DNA of 64,000 nt from Paramarasmius palmivorus (Eukaryota > Basidiomycota > Agaricomycetes > Agaricales > Marasmiaceae): the NCBI GenBank assembly GCA_037176845.1, contig JAYKXP010000088.1, positions 62,001 through 126,000 on the forward strand. Reading direction: 5' to 3'. Positions 23,592 to 35,852 of this stretch are shown here, in pieces; position 1 is the first letter of the stretch, and each line of letters starts with the position of its first letter. A program made the translations under genes and the position numbers. A model generated the notes under the pieces. It worked only from the letters and a program-made list of their open reading frames with translations. It was not told the DNA's origin and ran no database searches.

Positions 23592-25851
23592 ATGAAGGTC
23601 GCCTTTTTGCTGGCAGCCTGTTCACTCGTTCATGCAATCCCCCCAGGCCTCCACAAGAGTCTCGGCGGTCAAGGTGTCAACCTCTGGAAACTCGACAAGC
23701 TTCAACTTGCCCAAAAGAAAGCTGATGCTAGACGAGTCGTCGTTCAAAATCCCAGTGTAGAGACTCGTCAGGAAGAGTTTCCACCCCAGTGGTTTGAGCA
23801 GCCGGTAGACCATTTTTCCTCGGCCTCGAACGAAACGTTCCAGCAACGTTACTGGTTCAGCACTAGGCATTATACTCCTGGCTCTGGTGGACCTGTGTTC
23901 GTTTTGGATGGAGGTGAAACTAGTGGAGAGGTGCGTCCTGCGTCCTGCGACGTTCCCCATTCTCATGTTCCTCAGGACCGAATCCCTTTCCTGGATACTG
24001 GTATTCTCAACATTCTGACGCGCGCTGTCGGAGGTATCGGTGTTGTTCTTGAGCACCGCTACTACGGTACAAGCCCCTATATTCCTGCTCACCAAAACCC
24101 CAGCTCATCGTTTCATCCACAGGAGAATCATTCGTCACACCAAACCTCACCACCGACTCTCTCAGGTACGTCCCATTTTCTCACACAGCAGCCACCAAGC
24201 TCTAACACCATAACAGGTTTCTGAACAACGAACAAGCCGCTGCCGATAGCGCCAGATTTATGGCTAAGATCAAGTTCCCCGGTATCGACGAGGATTTGAC
24301 CGCTCCCAGCACACCTTGGATTTACTACGGTGTTTGTATCTTCGTATCTCTACACCCTCATGCACCGCTAATTATACCATACACTCGTGATTAGGGCTCA
24401 TATGCAGGTGCTCGGTCCGCCCACATGCGTATCCTCTATCCGGAACTCGTCTTTGGTGCTATCGCATCCAGCGGTCAGTTCTTACGACATTACTGTATCG
24501 CAGAAGCTGATGCTCCACGTGGAATCCCTTTCTTCTGCTTCCAGGTGTCACTCATGCCGCACTCAGTAACTGGGAATACATGGACGTGATTCGCAACGCT
24601 GCTAACGCGACATGTTCCAACCACCTTCACGAGTCGGTGAAAACTATTGACGCAATCCTCGCAAAGGGGAATGCAACAGAGAGTGCTGCTCTCAAGGCGC
24701 GATTTGGGATCACTGATTTGGCGCATGATGTTGATTTTGTATCACTCATTACCGTAAGCTCCTTGTACCTTTGCTCCGGCACGCGTACTAATATAGAGTA
24801 GAGCCCCCTTGGTTCATGGCAAAGCAAAAACTGGGATCCAGCAGTCGGGAGTACGGCTTTTGATAGTTTCTGCAATGCAATCAACCAACCGCCTTCCAAT
24901 CTCGACTTTTCTGTGACGTTTTTGGATTACGAACGCCCTGAGAGACTGGTTGATATCGGTGATGGTCTGGCTATTGACTTTGCACTTGCCAATTACGCGG
25001 ATTATATCAAGCAGGTATGTGTTGTGCTCTATATTCAAGCAAATGAATCTAAAGGTTCCGTGTAGCGCGTTGTGGCTCGCTGCCCCGCCTCTGCCACACA
25101 AGAAGCGGTTCGTGAACTTTTTATCTTCATTTCGTCGCCCATAGTAAACGCCTATTATAGTGTTTTGGCACATTCGACGACTCTCAATACCAAGAAACAG
25201 GCCTCGATCAAGACTGGCGGTTGTGGCAATTCCAAGTCTGTACTCAGTGGGGCTACTTCACCGTACGTCTTATTCCGCCTCCCCAACTCTCAACCTTATC
25301 AACCCCTTGTTATTCCCTATATAGACCTCACCCCCAAGCCACAGCATCCCACGTATCGTCTCAGACCTCCTAACCCTCGAATACCTCGCCAAAATCTGTC
25401 AACAAGCGTACCTCCCCGGCGAGTTCTTCACAGTCCCCAACCTTCCGAACGTTTCGGAGGTTAACGTATTGGGTGATTTTGATATCGCTGCGGATCGGTT
25501 GGCTATTATTGACGGAGAAGGTGCGTGCCGTAGTTGCTCTTCTGCAGCCGACTCGGTTTCTTAAATCCGAATTCCCAGTGGATCCATGGATGCCCGATAC
25601 ACCTCATAGCACGTATTATGCGAAGGATAGACCGGATACATTGATTAGGCCGTTTAAACTTATTCCAGGTAGGATTCCGATTCCGATTTTGTGCTTGAAT
25701 TGCGTTAATGACCCTGAACACAGGTGCTGTTCACCATTGGGACGAAAACGGGCTAGAAAACATCGAAGACGAGCCCGAAGAGATTCAAAAGATTCATACA
25801 GAGATGATTGAGTTCGTCATGGAATGGTTGAAGGATTGGAAGAAGGATTAA
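23592..25851 (+). CDS. Secreted serine peptidase, family S28
   Basis: Extracellular prolyl-type serine carboxypeptidase/aminopeptidase family. Twelve exons: 23592-23930, 23976-24066, 24123-24165, 24217-24331, 24395-24473, 24545-24753, 24802-25014, 25066-25107, 25161-25262, 25325-25520, 25579-25668 and 25724-25851. They give 548 aa. Signal peptide MKVAFLLAACSLVHA. S28 landmarks are EHRYYGESF, the nucleophile motif GGSYAG (Ser at about 198), FQVCTQWGYF, VDPW (Asp at about 478) and VHHWDENG (His at about 510). Asn-x-Ser/Thr sites (NET, NLT, NAT) fit secretion. Likely role is digestion of proline-rich peptides in the medium. Its regulation cannot be seen beyond the short divergent promoter. Confidence 0.94.
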
Positions 25852-25998
25852 TCGCCAGGCTTTACACGTTCAGCTTGGTACAGTATTCGATAGCAATAAC
25901 TTGAACACGATGACAGTACACTAACGCTACATGAGTGATGAATGAATGAGTATACACGGGTATAAATAATGACTATGTAACAGCAAAGCACACGATAG

Positions 25999-28900
25999 CT
26001 ATAAGTTATCCATGAACCCATAGTTCATGTAAGACGACCAACGATCGTTGAAAGAGGCGAGGTTTCCACCAGCGTCACCCAATGCAAATTGGGAATTCGA
26101 AGGATTTCGGTGAGCAGGGTTCGAGATAGCAAACTCATGCCCATGCTCATACCCGGCCTGTGCAGATCCGTATCCAGATCCGTACCGCTGATGTCCGTAC
26201 GTCTGCGTCCCACCACCACTTCCTTGCGTCAACCAATCCTCGTAAAAACTCGTCCGTTTGTGGCCTGAATGACGAGATTGACTTGTCGACATAAAGTCTT
26301 GCTGGTTCAACCGGTGCTGGTATATGGGACCTGTGGTCTCGTGGAAAAGGCTCGTCCAACCTTCAGATAGGTCAGAGTCGGTGAATTGCGTCTGCGGGGG
26401 CTGGAGCTGAGGCGGAGGTTGAGGCAGATGAGTATACGGATTATGGTGATGCTCTCGTCGGCCTGAGCCCGAAATCGCAGGACCGGTCAACGTAATTGGA
26501 GGAATAGCAAAATCGTGTAATCCAAATGGAGTTGTGTCCATGGGCGGCAGGGGGTAGTCGGGAGCCTTGTTGAGAGGTTGTGAGAGTAATGAATCGACGG
26601 GTAGTGTTTGCTGTGATCGAGAGGAAGCTGGGGGTAAGGGTGTGTCGTCTATTGATACTGATTGCTTTGATCGCTCATTCGAGTATATCACGGTAGGTCG
26701 ACCTACGATGATTGATATCTCGTCCTTTTCGGCGTTGTTTGATGATGATTCCGAAGTGGAAGAACCTCCGGCTGGAGAGTTGGCGTTGTCGAGGATGATC
26801 TGGTTCTGCGTTGAATCCAAATTAGAGCGTGCTTCGAGGGCTTTCCGCAGGATGGTCTCGAGGACAGGCTGTTGATGCCGTTAATGACGCCGAACAGTTG
26901 ACACGGGTATGAAACTTACCAGGGCTTTTGCAGCGCGGCTATTAGTGGCAGCAGCGCTCCTGAACACCTTACAGGTCAACTGTAGTTGTTCGATAGCCGG
27001 AGGATTGAGGTTTAGATGTAGTCCGCGCATCGCGACGGTACCAACGACCACCTATTGATAGGGCTTGTGAGACTTTGGTCAATACGTAACGGAAAGAACA
27101 AGACTCACAGCTGCTGCAAATGCGAATGACCAAATTCTCCAAACTCGTGCAGTCAGGAGAGGCTTTTTCATATACTGATTACGGGTATCTTCTAGCACAT
27201 TGCATGCACTCTGATACGCTGTGGTCACGGATTTGCTGTAGGGGCTAAGTAAGGGATTCGCGGGATATTCGGTCATGGCTTGGAGGAAGAAAGATCGGTG
27301 AAGGTAGAGCAGCACTGTAGAGAAGGTCAGCGGCTGGATGTTATGATGATGTTTCATGGTTACTCACTAAGATCTTGATAGTGGGACCGAACAAAGTGTC
27401 GCATCGAGTGTGCAGTCCTGTCATCTGAAGGATGTGAATCGAATGTTGGAGGCGGCGTGGCAAATTGTCGAATCTTCTTGTCCAGCTCGAGGACTTTCTC
27501 GTAATCAGGGGGTTTGGTTCCCAAGGTTGCTCGTACCACAGGCAATAGACACTCTGTCGACGCTTTGAATCCCCAGATACCGACTATACTGTGTTGAGAC
27601 TTTTGCTTTAAAAGAAAATAGCGGATACTCACAGCCCAGAGGCACTTCACCGTGTTGATAGGTAGCTTCCTCCTCTGCAGTAGGAATTTTACAGTCGATA
27701 TAATTTGAAAGTATGGCGGGCGGTCTTCCGGTCACTAAACTCTACATCCATGGGCATAGCGTGAGCTGAAGTATTCGTATCTGCAATGAAAATTCCATAC
27801 CTGCCATAAGGTAGCGGAGAGCAGGTTCCAAAAGTACACTCGACGTTCATATAGTTCCCGTCCTTCAAACTTCCACATTGAGGGGTCAATATCTTCAACC
27901 AACATTAAGTCAGAATGAAACAGAGCACGCGGCCAGAAGCATGCACGTACGTATACCAATCTATGTTATTTGCCGTGTAAGTCAGTATATGACAGCTATT
28001 AAATAGCATAAACTCTTACCCGTGTAGCGACCTGCCCGGCGAGGTTCAGGAGAGCATAAGACTGTTCAAGGTTGCTTTCCTTTCCGCTCATTCCGTTATA
28101 TATACTCATCAGGTGCAAGGCCTGCATCATGTGTCAGCTTCCGAACAAGGGCGCTGAATCAAAGGACCCACCTTCACAGAGACGACCGAAGGCTGCGTAA
28201 GCACTGATTGTAGCGCCATAGCAGCCCGGGTGAGGCGATAGTAATGTTGAGCCTCTAGGTTATACGGTTCCAAATTGAGATCCACCAGCGCTCCAATACC
28301 GAGAACAACTAGCATTAGGGCAAGCTGGTGAGGGCCATATGGGAGGCCATTTTGCTTGTATACCGCAGGTATTATACGACCTACGATCTCTTGACGAGAA
28401 ACGATATGAAACATCCATGATAGATGCTCTAAAAAGGTATCGCAAAGTGCTATCGCCCGTTCGATTGGTGGAAGAAAGGATTCTATTGATGCCTGAATTG
28501 ACGACGTAGGGATATTGGGCGTAAGTGGAAAGCAATCGCAACAACGAAGTATTTCATCTGGGAGATATGATGCATCGAGTTCTGGGAGACGGTCGAATCT
28601 CGATATGGACGGCGAGCTTCCTTGACTGGTACCCTGTGTGAGAGTGAGTCAGTCGCCTAGACAATTATCAGAATACATACCAGAAGGAGACTCTGATGCA
28701 AAAAGAAGAAATGAGCATGCGATCATGGAGACACTAGAGAAAAAGTACCTCTGATCCCCCTGAAGGGCCGAAGAAGCGAGCAACTCCACCTCTCGCGATG
28801 TATAGGGTGCCTAGGGCATCGGGTGGTTTGGGCCCCTGCTCTTCACTTGTGTCTTCAATTTTAATGTCCGGAGTGGAAACTTGTGACCTTCCAATAGGCG

Positions 28901-29539
28901 GGGTTTCTGAATCCTTGTTGCACTCCTCCCCTGCCTTTTCCGCTTCTTCTCTTGCCTCTTTCGTCGCGAGGAGTGGGTGTGGCTCGTCTGTAACTGCGGC
29001 TTGCGCTATGGCCAGTGCGTCTTCCAATGCATATTGTCGAGCTTCGAGCTTTGCTAATTCTAGTTCCAGGTGTTCTGTTGCAGCAAGAACAAATCTGCGT
29101 GAGAAAAGAATATATGTCAATGAAGTGCTTCTCTTGCTATCTGGGACGTCTCACGTACCGACTACCCTGACCTGGAGGAATCGTGCCTGTAATTTTCTCA
29201 GATATGCCTGTTATCCACATTGCGGAGTGTAGCACGCACCGTTAGGGCATAGAGCTGCACATCCACGTTTGACGCATGTCGTGCAGGGCACTATCCGGTC
29301 ACATCGAATCTTGAGTCTTCTGCATTCAGCGCATGCGATTTCGCCCCTTTGAAAGCGATAGAACGTCAGGAGAACGATGAAATCGTCAACGTATATCACA
29401 AAGATTGTTACCTGATTCTTTTATTCGCCTTTGAAGAACTCGATAACCCAACTTTTGCGCCAACAGTTCCAGAAGAGGTACCTGTAGATCCAGTGCTGCG
29501 CTGCGAGTCTGGTGCCTTGTAGGGGTGATATCCAGACAT
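25999..29539 (-). CDS. Zn(II)2Cys6 fungal transcription factor
   Basis: Fourteen exons give 939 aa: 29412-29539, 29240-29346, 29159-29186, 28749-29094, 28681-28692, 28172-28633, 28020-28121, 27951-27960, 27801-27892, 27633-27741, 27368-27583, 27109-27314, 26920-27051 and 25999-26868. The Zn2Cys6 DNA-binding cluster CAECRRLKIRCDRIVPCTTC begins at about residue 48. A coiled-coil-like segment (about 85-130) and the fungal-specific transcription factor domain follow. In the latter, GIHIDPSMWKFEGRELYERR and VYFWNLL mark the core. The C-terminal 270 residues are Ser/Pro/Gln/Gly-rich and probably activating. It is a nuclear regulator with unknown targets. Two very small exons (12 and 10 nt) are needed to keep the conserved domain in frame. 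Confidence 0.93.
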
Positions 29540-30537
29540 GAAAACAAAGAGAGTAAGAGTCGGTCGAAGTACAGATCAAAGTACCCCTCAAGGCAAAAGT
29601 GGTAATGGTGGTGGTAGCGGTGAAAGGAATGTGAGATGAAGAGGCAACCATGAACGCGTCGGAATTACAGTTTTGCATTTTTCGATTGCTTCACAGCACA
29701 TCTAATCTATTGCTATATATGGTTTATCTTTAATGTCAAAAAGCCTTCCCCATGCAGTATCATGATCGCGAACAATGATCGAAAACCGGTACCGCCGGTC
29801 CCTCATTTCTACCGAGTGAACGTTCGTCTTGGCGTCCCGCTTTGCTCAAGATATTCTATTAAGGTATTCTACCAGCCGTGCTGGAGAAGTTGGGGGATGG
29901 GCGCTGAAGGGGTCTGAAGGGTTCAAGACTGTTCGCGCATCCGCGAGTTGTCGGTCCTAACTGCGGTGTCTGCTGCGTTTCGTACTGCGGTTGCTACTAG
30001 GGACTCATCGACGGCCATAGGCGCCGCAGCCATCGCTGATTTTTTTCGGAGTTTCCGTGAGGGAGACAACTCCCTACGCCGCATAATAGACACGTCCCTG
30101 AAAGTCTCTATAGAAACCCATAGAAGATATTTTTACGGAACGTCCATGTCGCAATTCTTATTCAATATCGACGTTTTCACAGGCACAGACAGCTCAGATG
30201 ACCCATGAAGAAGACTGGGACCACATTAATTCAACAGAAGACACTAGATAGGTAAAGGTCACCAGGTACCGTTGCGTTGATCAAGTCCAAGAAGGAGCGA
30301 TTGTGGTGACGTTTTCCAAAAACTTCGAGGTTGTTCCTTGTTTATTCCTTCGCTCGCGGACCGTTCGAGGGCACGTACTGGAGCGGCGTGAACAACATGA
30401 CATGGAAAATGGTGGCACCGATAACCGTCGTAGTCGGTGCTGTTCGGTCAGCCTGCTTGAATGTTTGAAGGGTTGGGGTATCGAAGCTTGTATTGAGGCG
30501 TAGACTATGAACAGCACACAATGATCGAACAGTATCA
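29540..30537. other. Region between the regulator and the CCHC gene
   Basis: No supported gene. A plus-strand frame at 29948-30208 has a plausible composition but no partner exon or motif. The left part holds the promoter of the Zn2Cys6 gene. Confidence 0.35.
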
Positions 30538-31021
30538 TCAACCAACTCGACTTAATCCTATCGACGTGGACGGGTAGAAAGATTGCTTCGGGATAGTATG
30601 TCAATGATTGAGTGTCTGTAACTGGGTGGAAGCACGTACCGATTGTCGGAAGAATTTGATCATTTCGTTGAACCTCTCCGGGGTGAGACCGTACTTTTCG
30701 CAATCTATCGAGATGTGGCTGGAGACAAGTCAGTCTTTTATAGCCTTTAGCGAGGAATAATCTTACCCTTCAGAACCGCAAGAGTCACATTTACACGGTT
30801 TAGGACAAAACTTGCTGATATGTCCCTGTTCATGTGCATGAGTAGGAGACGACTCGGAAGGTTAACTGAAGGCTTACCTTTTCTTTACAGCTATAGCAGG
30901 TAACAGGGTTGTCGTGAGCACTCCTGCAATGAGACTGTATCTATGGGAATCACTGTGAGTCACTACGTTGCAAAGGAACGACTGTCGATACCTCGTCGCA
31001 GGTGTTAGGCTGGTTATTCAT
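30538..31021 (-). CDS. CCHC zinc-knuckle miniprotein
   Basis: Five exons (30992-31021, 30878-30940, 30767-30825, 30640-30718, 30538-30585) give 92 aa. Two perfect CX2CX4HX4C knuckles are present: CYSCKEKGHISKFC (residues 25-38) and CDSCGSEGHISIDC (44-57). Such knuckles bind single-stranded nucleic acid. No gag, protease or polymerase sequence surrounds it, and the gene is intron-rich, so it is not simply a retroelement fragment. The C-terminus could extend by one more weak intron to a stop near 30440. The product is probably an RNA- or ssDNA-binding protein of unknown role. Confidence 0.7.
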
Positions 31022-32046
31022 GGTGGGTAGTTTTTGCTTCGACGATGAAAGGCTACCTCGCATATATATGAAAAGACGCTTTCTGAGGAGCCGAATACGA
31101 CTTGTTAAGCAATGCATCTATCTTTCTTGAGCGGTAGCACGTTGAAGCACGTTGAAGCGGTTCATGTCACTGGTCAGTCATACTTGGGGCTGAAAATGAT
31201 ATGGCTTTCCCTTGTAGCCCATTGGGCCTGTGCATGCCAAGCTCCTGACTAGAGCCGTATATTATATGCAGAAGGATGTATAGCAACAAAAGATGGGATG
31301 GTTGGCCGGGAAATATGTTGGAGGTGGTATCTGTTGGCTGTCGTGGTACCGAAATGAAGCCTTCGGCTAACCCGGCGCATCGTCAATGCAAGCTCAAAGA
31401 AGCATCGGGACGTAAAGCGTCAACAGGCGCACTCCCGAAAAGTTTGGAGGTCTGATGCGAATTGGCCCATTCAACCGAGTTTCAACAGGTTTCAACTGCG
31501 TTCGGAAGGTGACAGTCAGGTATTTGCAAAAAGTGGCAGAGTAAATTATGACACCCAGCCTGATTTTAACAGCAACTCCTTCCCTCTTCTTCGCTTTAGG
31601 CTCTTATCCCCGCATAGCCCACGTACGAAATGTGTCATATCTGACTTCGAAAAATGTGGATGACCTTATTTAGCTAGCAAAAGAGCATCAAGTTTATGAT
31701 ACTAATTAGCGTCTCGCAAAATAGACGGAGGAGATATACTCACACGATAGCCCCATTCCCATCAAAAACCGCAATGGACCGTTGCCTGACAGTCGTCGCT
31801 GCGCCATTCACCCTGCATGTCTGGATGTCAATATGGAGAGCATGGGGGAGCATGGATGTGAGCGAGGTAAAAATTGGACAGGACGAGAAAGAGAAAGCGT
31901 GACGTGAAGACAAGTAGAGGTTCTAGGTTTGAATTGAATGACTTCAAAAGGTGCTCGATCAAACTCGGTAGTAGATATACAGAGACGGAGTCTGGTTTGC
32001 AGTGCGAGATAGCTAAACAAGGGTTCAGGATCGACACACTTGAGGG
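31022..32046. other. Gene-free region
   Basis: No supported gene. The right end is 3' flank of the FAD-oxidase pseudogene. Near 31132-31155 the word AGCACGTTGA occurs twice in tandem. Confidence 0.4.
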
Positions 32047-33918
32047 TTACTCAATCTTGAAGCCGCCTGCCAGCTCCATGACATTCTGCGGGTCAACGCG
32101 CCTCTTAATCTCCCGCAACCGCTCCAAGTTACCACCATACAGCAACTCCAGGGGCGTATCGGCCGGTGCGTAGTTGTTGTAGAGAATGTCACCTGTGAAG
32201 CTCTGCCCTTCTTCAATAGCACGAGCGTGAATAGCCCGCTGAGCTTCTCGGATAGCATTGACAAAGAAATCGTCATCGGCAGCATTGATGTAATGGGCCT
32301 CCAGTACAGTTGGGCACCCCGGGGGGTGTGGGTATGCCGAATCGGTGCTGTGAGTATTCAGTTGTGTGAATGGTTCAGGGATCATATCGATTAAAACGAA
32401 GGGGCGATTGTCGGCTGCGGCGTCGAAAATAATCTTCTCGAACTGAGTTTTGATCTCGTCGAGAATGCCTACGGTGTAGTGAGAAACAGGAACTGTATGA
32501 CGAGCAGTCCTATTGACGTAGAGGTTAGAAAATGGATGGACAATGACGAGGGAGCAATACATGACAATCGTACCTTGGTGGACTCAAGGATCAAAAGGCA
32601 TCGTTCAGCTTTACCAGGGCGTCCATCAAGCTCATGGTACCAGAGACACCCACAGCAGCACCGGGTATACTGAGGAAGTCGTTAAAGACGCCGCTTGGTG
32701 GTTCTGGGGCATCATAAAAGAGAACTGCAGATAGAGAGGTCTAGCATGCAGTCAGCGAAGTGAGGCACTGAAGCAAAGCGACAAAGTACACGCCTCATTG
32801 AAACTGGGGGCACCATAGAAATTTAGAACGGCTGCTTTCAAGTCCGTGTTATTGAAAACAAAGTTCTCTGTTGCTCGATGAACTGGGTCACTGGCGTCGA
32901 GAGGATATGAAACCGCGGTAACCTGATAACTCGTGACGAAAGCAAGGAATGAGTAAGCAGCAGGACACTCACCCAGACATCCGTCTGCGGGAATGCCTGC
33001 AACGTGAATGACGTTACGACTCCAAAGTTGTTGAAACCGCCCTGAAGAACATCGATGAATATCCAGACAGGTGGAGTCTTAAGCACTCACTTTCAGAGCA
33101 AAGAATAGATCAGGGGCAGTCTGTTCATTCACCTCAACGAATGTTCCATTGGGAAGAACGAGATCGTGAGAGACGATATTGTCGATGGCAAGTCCGTACT
33201 GGTCTGTGAAGAGGCTGTAACCTCCGCCCAACAGGAGCCCGCCAACTCCTATCAAATGATTGAAAAATTAATGTGCAACGTTCGCCTCTGATAGGAAAAT
33301 GTCGCACCAACACTGGGAACTCTTCCTCCAATCACTTTCACACCGTGAGTTTCTAAGCGCGCGGATACCTCACCCCAAGCCAATCCGGCATCGATTTTCA
33401 CAGTTGACTGACTTGCATCATATTAAATCTAGACAATGAGATTTGAACACCCGCAGTCGAGCTGAAACCGGGGTTTCCTGTATGTCCGCCACCCTTGACC
33501 TAGGAAGCTATCAGTAGAGTGAGCTATCATGGGAAAGAAATCCTTACGGCTAATGGAGATCGAGTATTGCCACTGGCAACAGTTCGAAGCTACCAAAAAA
33601 GTCTCTATCAAACCTCTTTTAGTATACAAACGGAATACGAACAATGAGCGCAATGTCATTGGGCGTTTCGGGCTCTACTGAACAAGTAGAGTTCTGCGAA
33701 GATGACTGGGAGTAGTGTTCGTTGTCAGTCGCGTATTCTTCCGACCCTAGAACAAATGTAAGCCACATAGTTCGAAGGTGCGTACGAGAACCAGACCTGG
33801 AAAAAAGACACGGCCTGGAAGTGCGCTTTGTAGCGCGTCGCATGCTGCTGTTGGCGTGCCATAGACAAATCGGGAACAAGACAGAGATATATGCGATGGC
33901 AAGCAGCTGGGTTTGCAT
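32047..33918 (-). pseudogene. Broken secreted FAD-linked oxidase (BBE type)
   Basis: Recognisable from end to end as a berberine-bridge/glucooligosaccharide-oxidase-like flavoprotein. Landmarks are VKGGGHTGNPGFSS (FAD), GVGGLLLGGGYSLFTDQYGL, FFALKGGFNNFGVVTSFTLQ and the C-terminal BBE segment YNNYAP then YGGNLERLREIKRRVDPQNV. Three lesions are visible. The N-terminal signal region at about 33850-33918 and the following CDALQSALPGRVFFPG segment are in different frames. One base is missing after MMQVSQ near 33400, giving a stop. A TGA interrupts the exon just after LVKLNDAF near 32600. A TATAAAA box is still present upstream of the ATG. Sequencing errors or missed micro-introns remain possible, but three events favour a pseudogene. 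Confidence 0.7.
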
Positions 33919-35852
33919 AGCAGTAACTGGTTGAGACAGTCGACTGTTCCCTAGCTTTTATACGGTTAGAATAGTACTAGCGGAATCGACACGTTCCGAC
34001 TCGGATGGATACCCACACGTCGGGAGGTGAAACCTAGACCCACATTTCGACAGTGTGGAGGGTAGCTAAGGCAGAGCACCGGGAAGGACATGGGTCCCTG
34101 GATCTATGCCATCTTCATGCTCATCTACACCGCATCCTTCACGGCTGTAGGCCGTTGGCCCGATGAGACACAGCAGCGCACAACAAATCTCTGTCATCAC
34201 GGATAATGCAACCAGCGTCTTGCACGCAGATGGAGCAAGTACTCTATACGTGTACAATAGCCGCAGGCACCAACAATCGGGATGACCTGATACTTGCTAT
34301 CTCTCATCATGGCCGCTGGAGCAGACAGCGGAGACAATGTATGCCAAAGACGGACGCCGTGCTAGCCGTGCCATCTTGAGAGAACGCTTCCATTCGCAGC
34401 AAGATTCGCAGTCGCTGCGTCAGCTCTGGACTGCCTTGTAAAACGAAGTGCTCGACTTATTCCCGTCGTATGGAAATGCCCGCGTGGAAACCAAACCAAG
34501 AACCCATTTGTGGTTGTGGTCTACATCTGCACAGAAAGTGACAAGACTGAGGTGTGTCGTACGCTGCTCTTGTCTGTTTGGATGCTCGTTGAGTAACAGA
34601 TCAGTATCCCTGAGAGTTACAACTCACCTGTTCCTAGACGGTGGTGCATTGATAGTTGAAGAAACTGGCCAAGTTTGTCAAAGCCAGAACAAGGCACTGG
34701 TGACCGCAGACCTTATCACTCGATGTTCCAACCTCGGGGTACCTCTAATTGGGGTGCATCAAGCTTTACGGTAGCATTCTTGGATTTAGTCGACATTGTA
34801 AGCTTGTTGTAAATGCTTTCTTCTCCGTTCTGTTGAGCAGATATACAGAACAACCGTGTGGTAGTGGACAAACCAAATTGCCCCAAACTCCCATTCATCC
34901 AACCCTCTAGTAACGGTAACCTGGGAACCACTGGCAAATTCGTTGGCTTCCGTAGGCAACCCTGTAGAAAAACTTGAAGAAGAAGGCTTTGCAAGTCATT
35001 TGTTTACTTGCGGCGGTGAAAACCAAGAATTCCTAGCAGTCCAAGATTTAGGGAACGATTGAAAACCTAGTCTTGCACTAGTCATCGGATTGAGTACAGA
35101 ATGAAGGTCGATAATGAGTGATTACGCGCACCGGATATGTCTGCTCAAGCTCCCGTCTGCCGCCAGAAAGTCCGTTTAATGAGCCATGGAGGTCCATGTT
35201 TTGGTGCCGAGGCCTAGGCGATGATGGAGGAAAAGACTCAGAGTGGGCCTATACCGTAATATTCCCACGTGAGCGAAAGCTCTTTGCCAGTATCAGCCGA
35301 AGATATTCCGACGCGCTTCCAATGTCCACACAACTTGGCGCTGAACGTCATTTTTACCTTCAAACCGCGTCAGTCGGATTCGACGACTCTCCATGGCATT
35401 CTCCTTCAAAATCGGGTCAGCAAGAAGTCAGAACGTGAATGTACTAAAGCTCCAACATATCATTGTTGGGAACAGAAAGTGCCGTGATAAGGAAAGAGGC
35501 AATAAGGAAAAGGATTGGTGCAAGTGGGTTCTCTATCACGATCTTTCGCACTTCTTGGCTCAAAGAATAGCCTACAGTGCTTCTTCCAGATTCCTGGTTT
35601 GATTTCCTGGCCTATTTATCGCCTTCATCTGCCTCCACGATTCCAACACTTTGGATCCCCTTGCATCTTTCTTTCGGTGTCTGTTGGACCTGCTTGCTTC
35701 GAGCTTGGTGCTTGACAGAGATACGAATCTCCAGCGATTGCCGTGCTTGAATTTATTCAAGATTATCGACAGCTCCAATGTTCACTACAGCCAGCGGTGC
35801 GAATTGAGGCGTCATAATACCCCATAAATAATATTTATACTTTTAAAGTGCT
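33919..35852. other. Long gene-poor region
   Basis: No gene can be called. TATAAAA at about 33956-33962 belongs to the FAD-oxidase promoter. On the minus strand near 34795-35000 an open stretch reads TGLPTEANEFASGSQVTVTR and then a hydrophobic segment GAIWFVHYHTVVLYIC with basic residues after it. It looks like a fragment of a membrane protein and lacks a start. A TATA-like AATATTTATACTTTT lies just ahead of 35853. Confidence 0.35.

Noticed and set aside
35118..35438. 106-codon plus-strand frame in the gap before the AMPK beta-like gene
   Set aside because: Composition and lack of neighbouring exons give no coding support.
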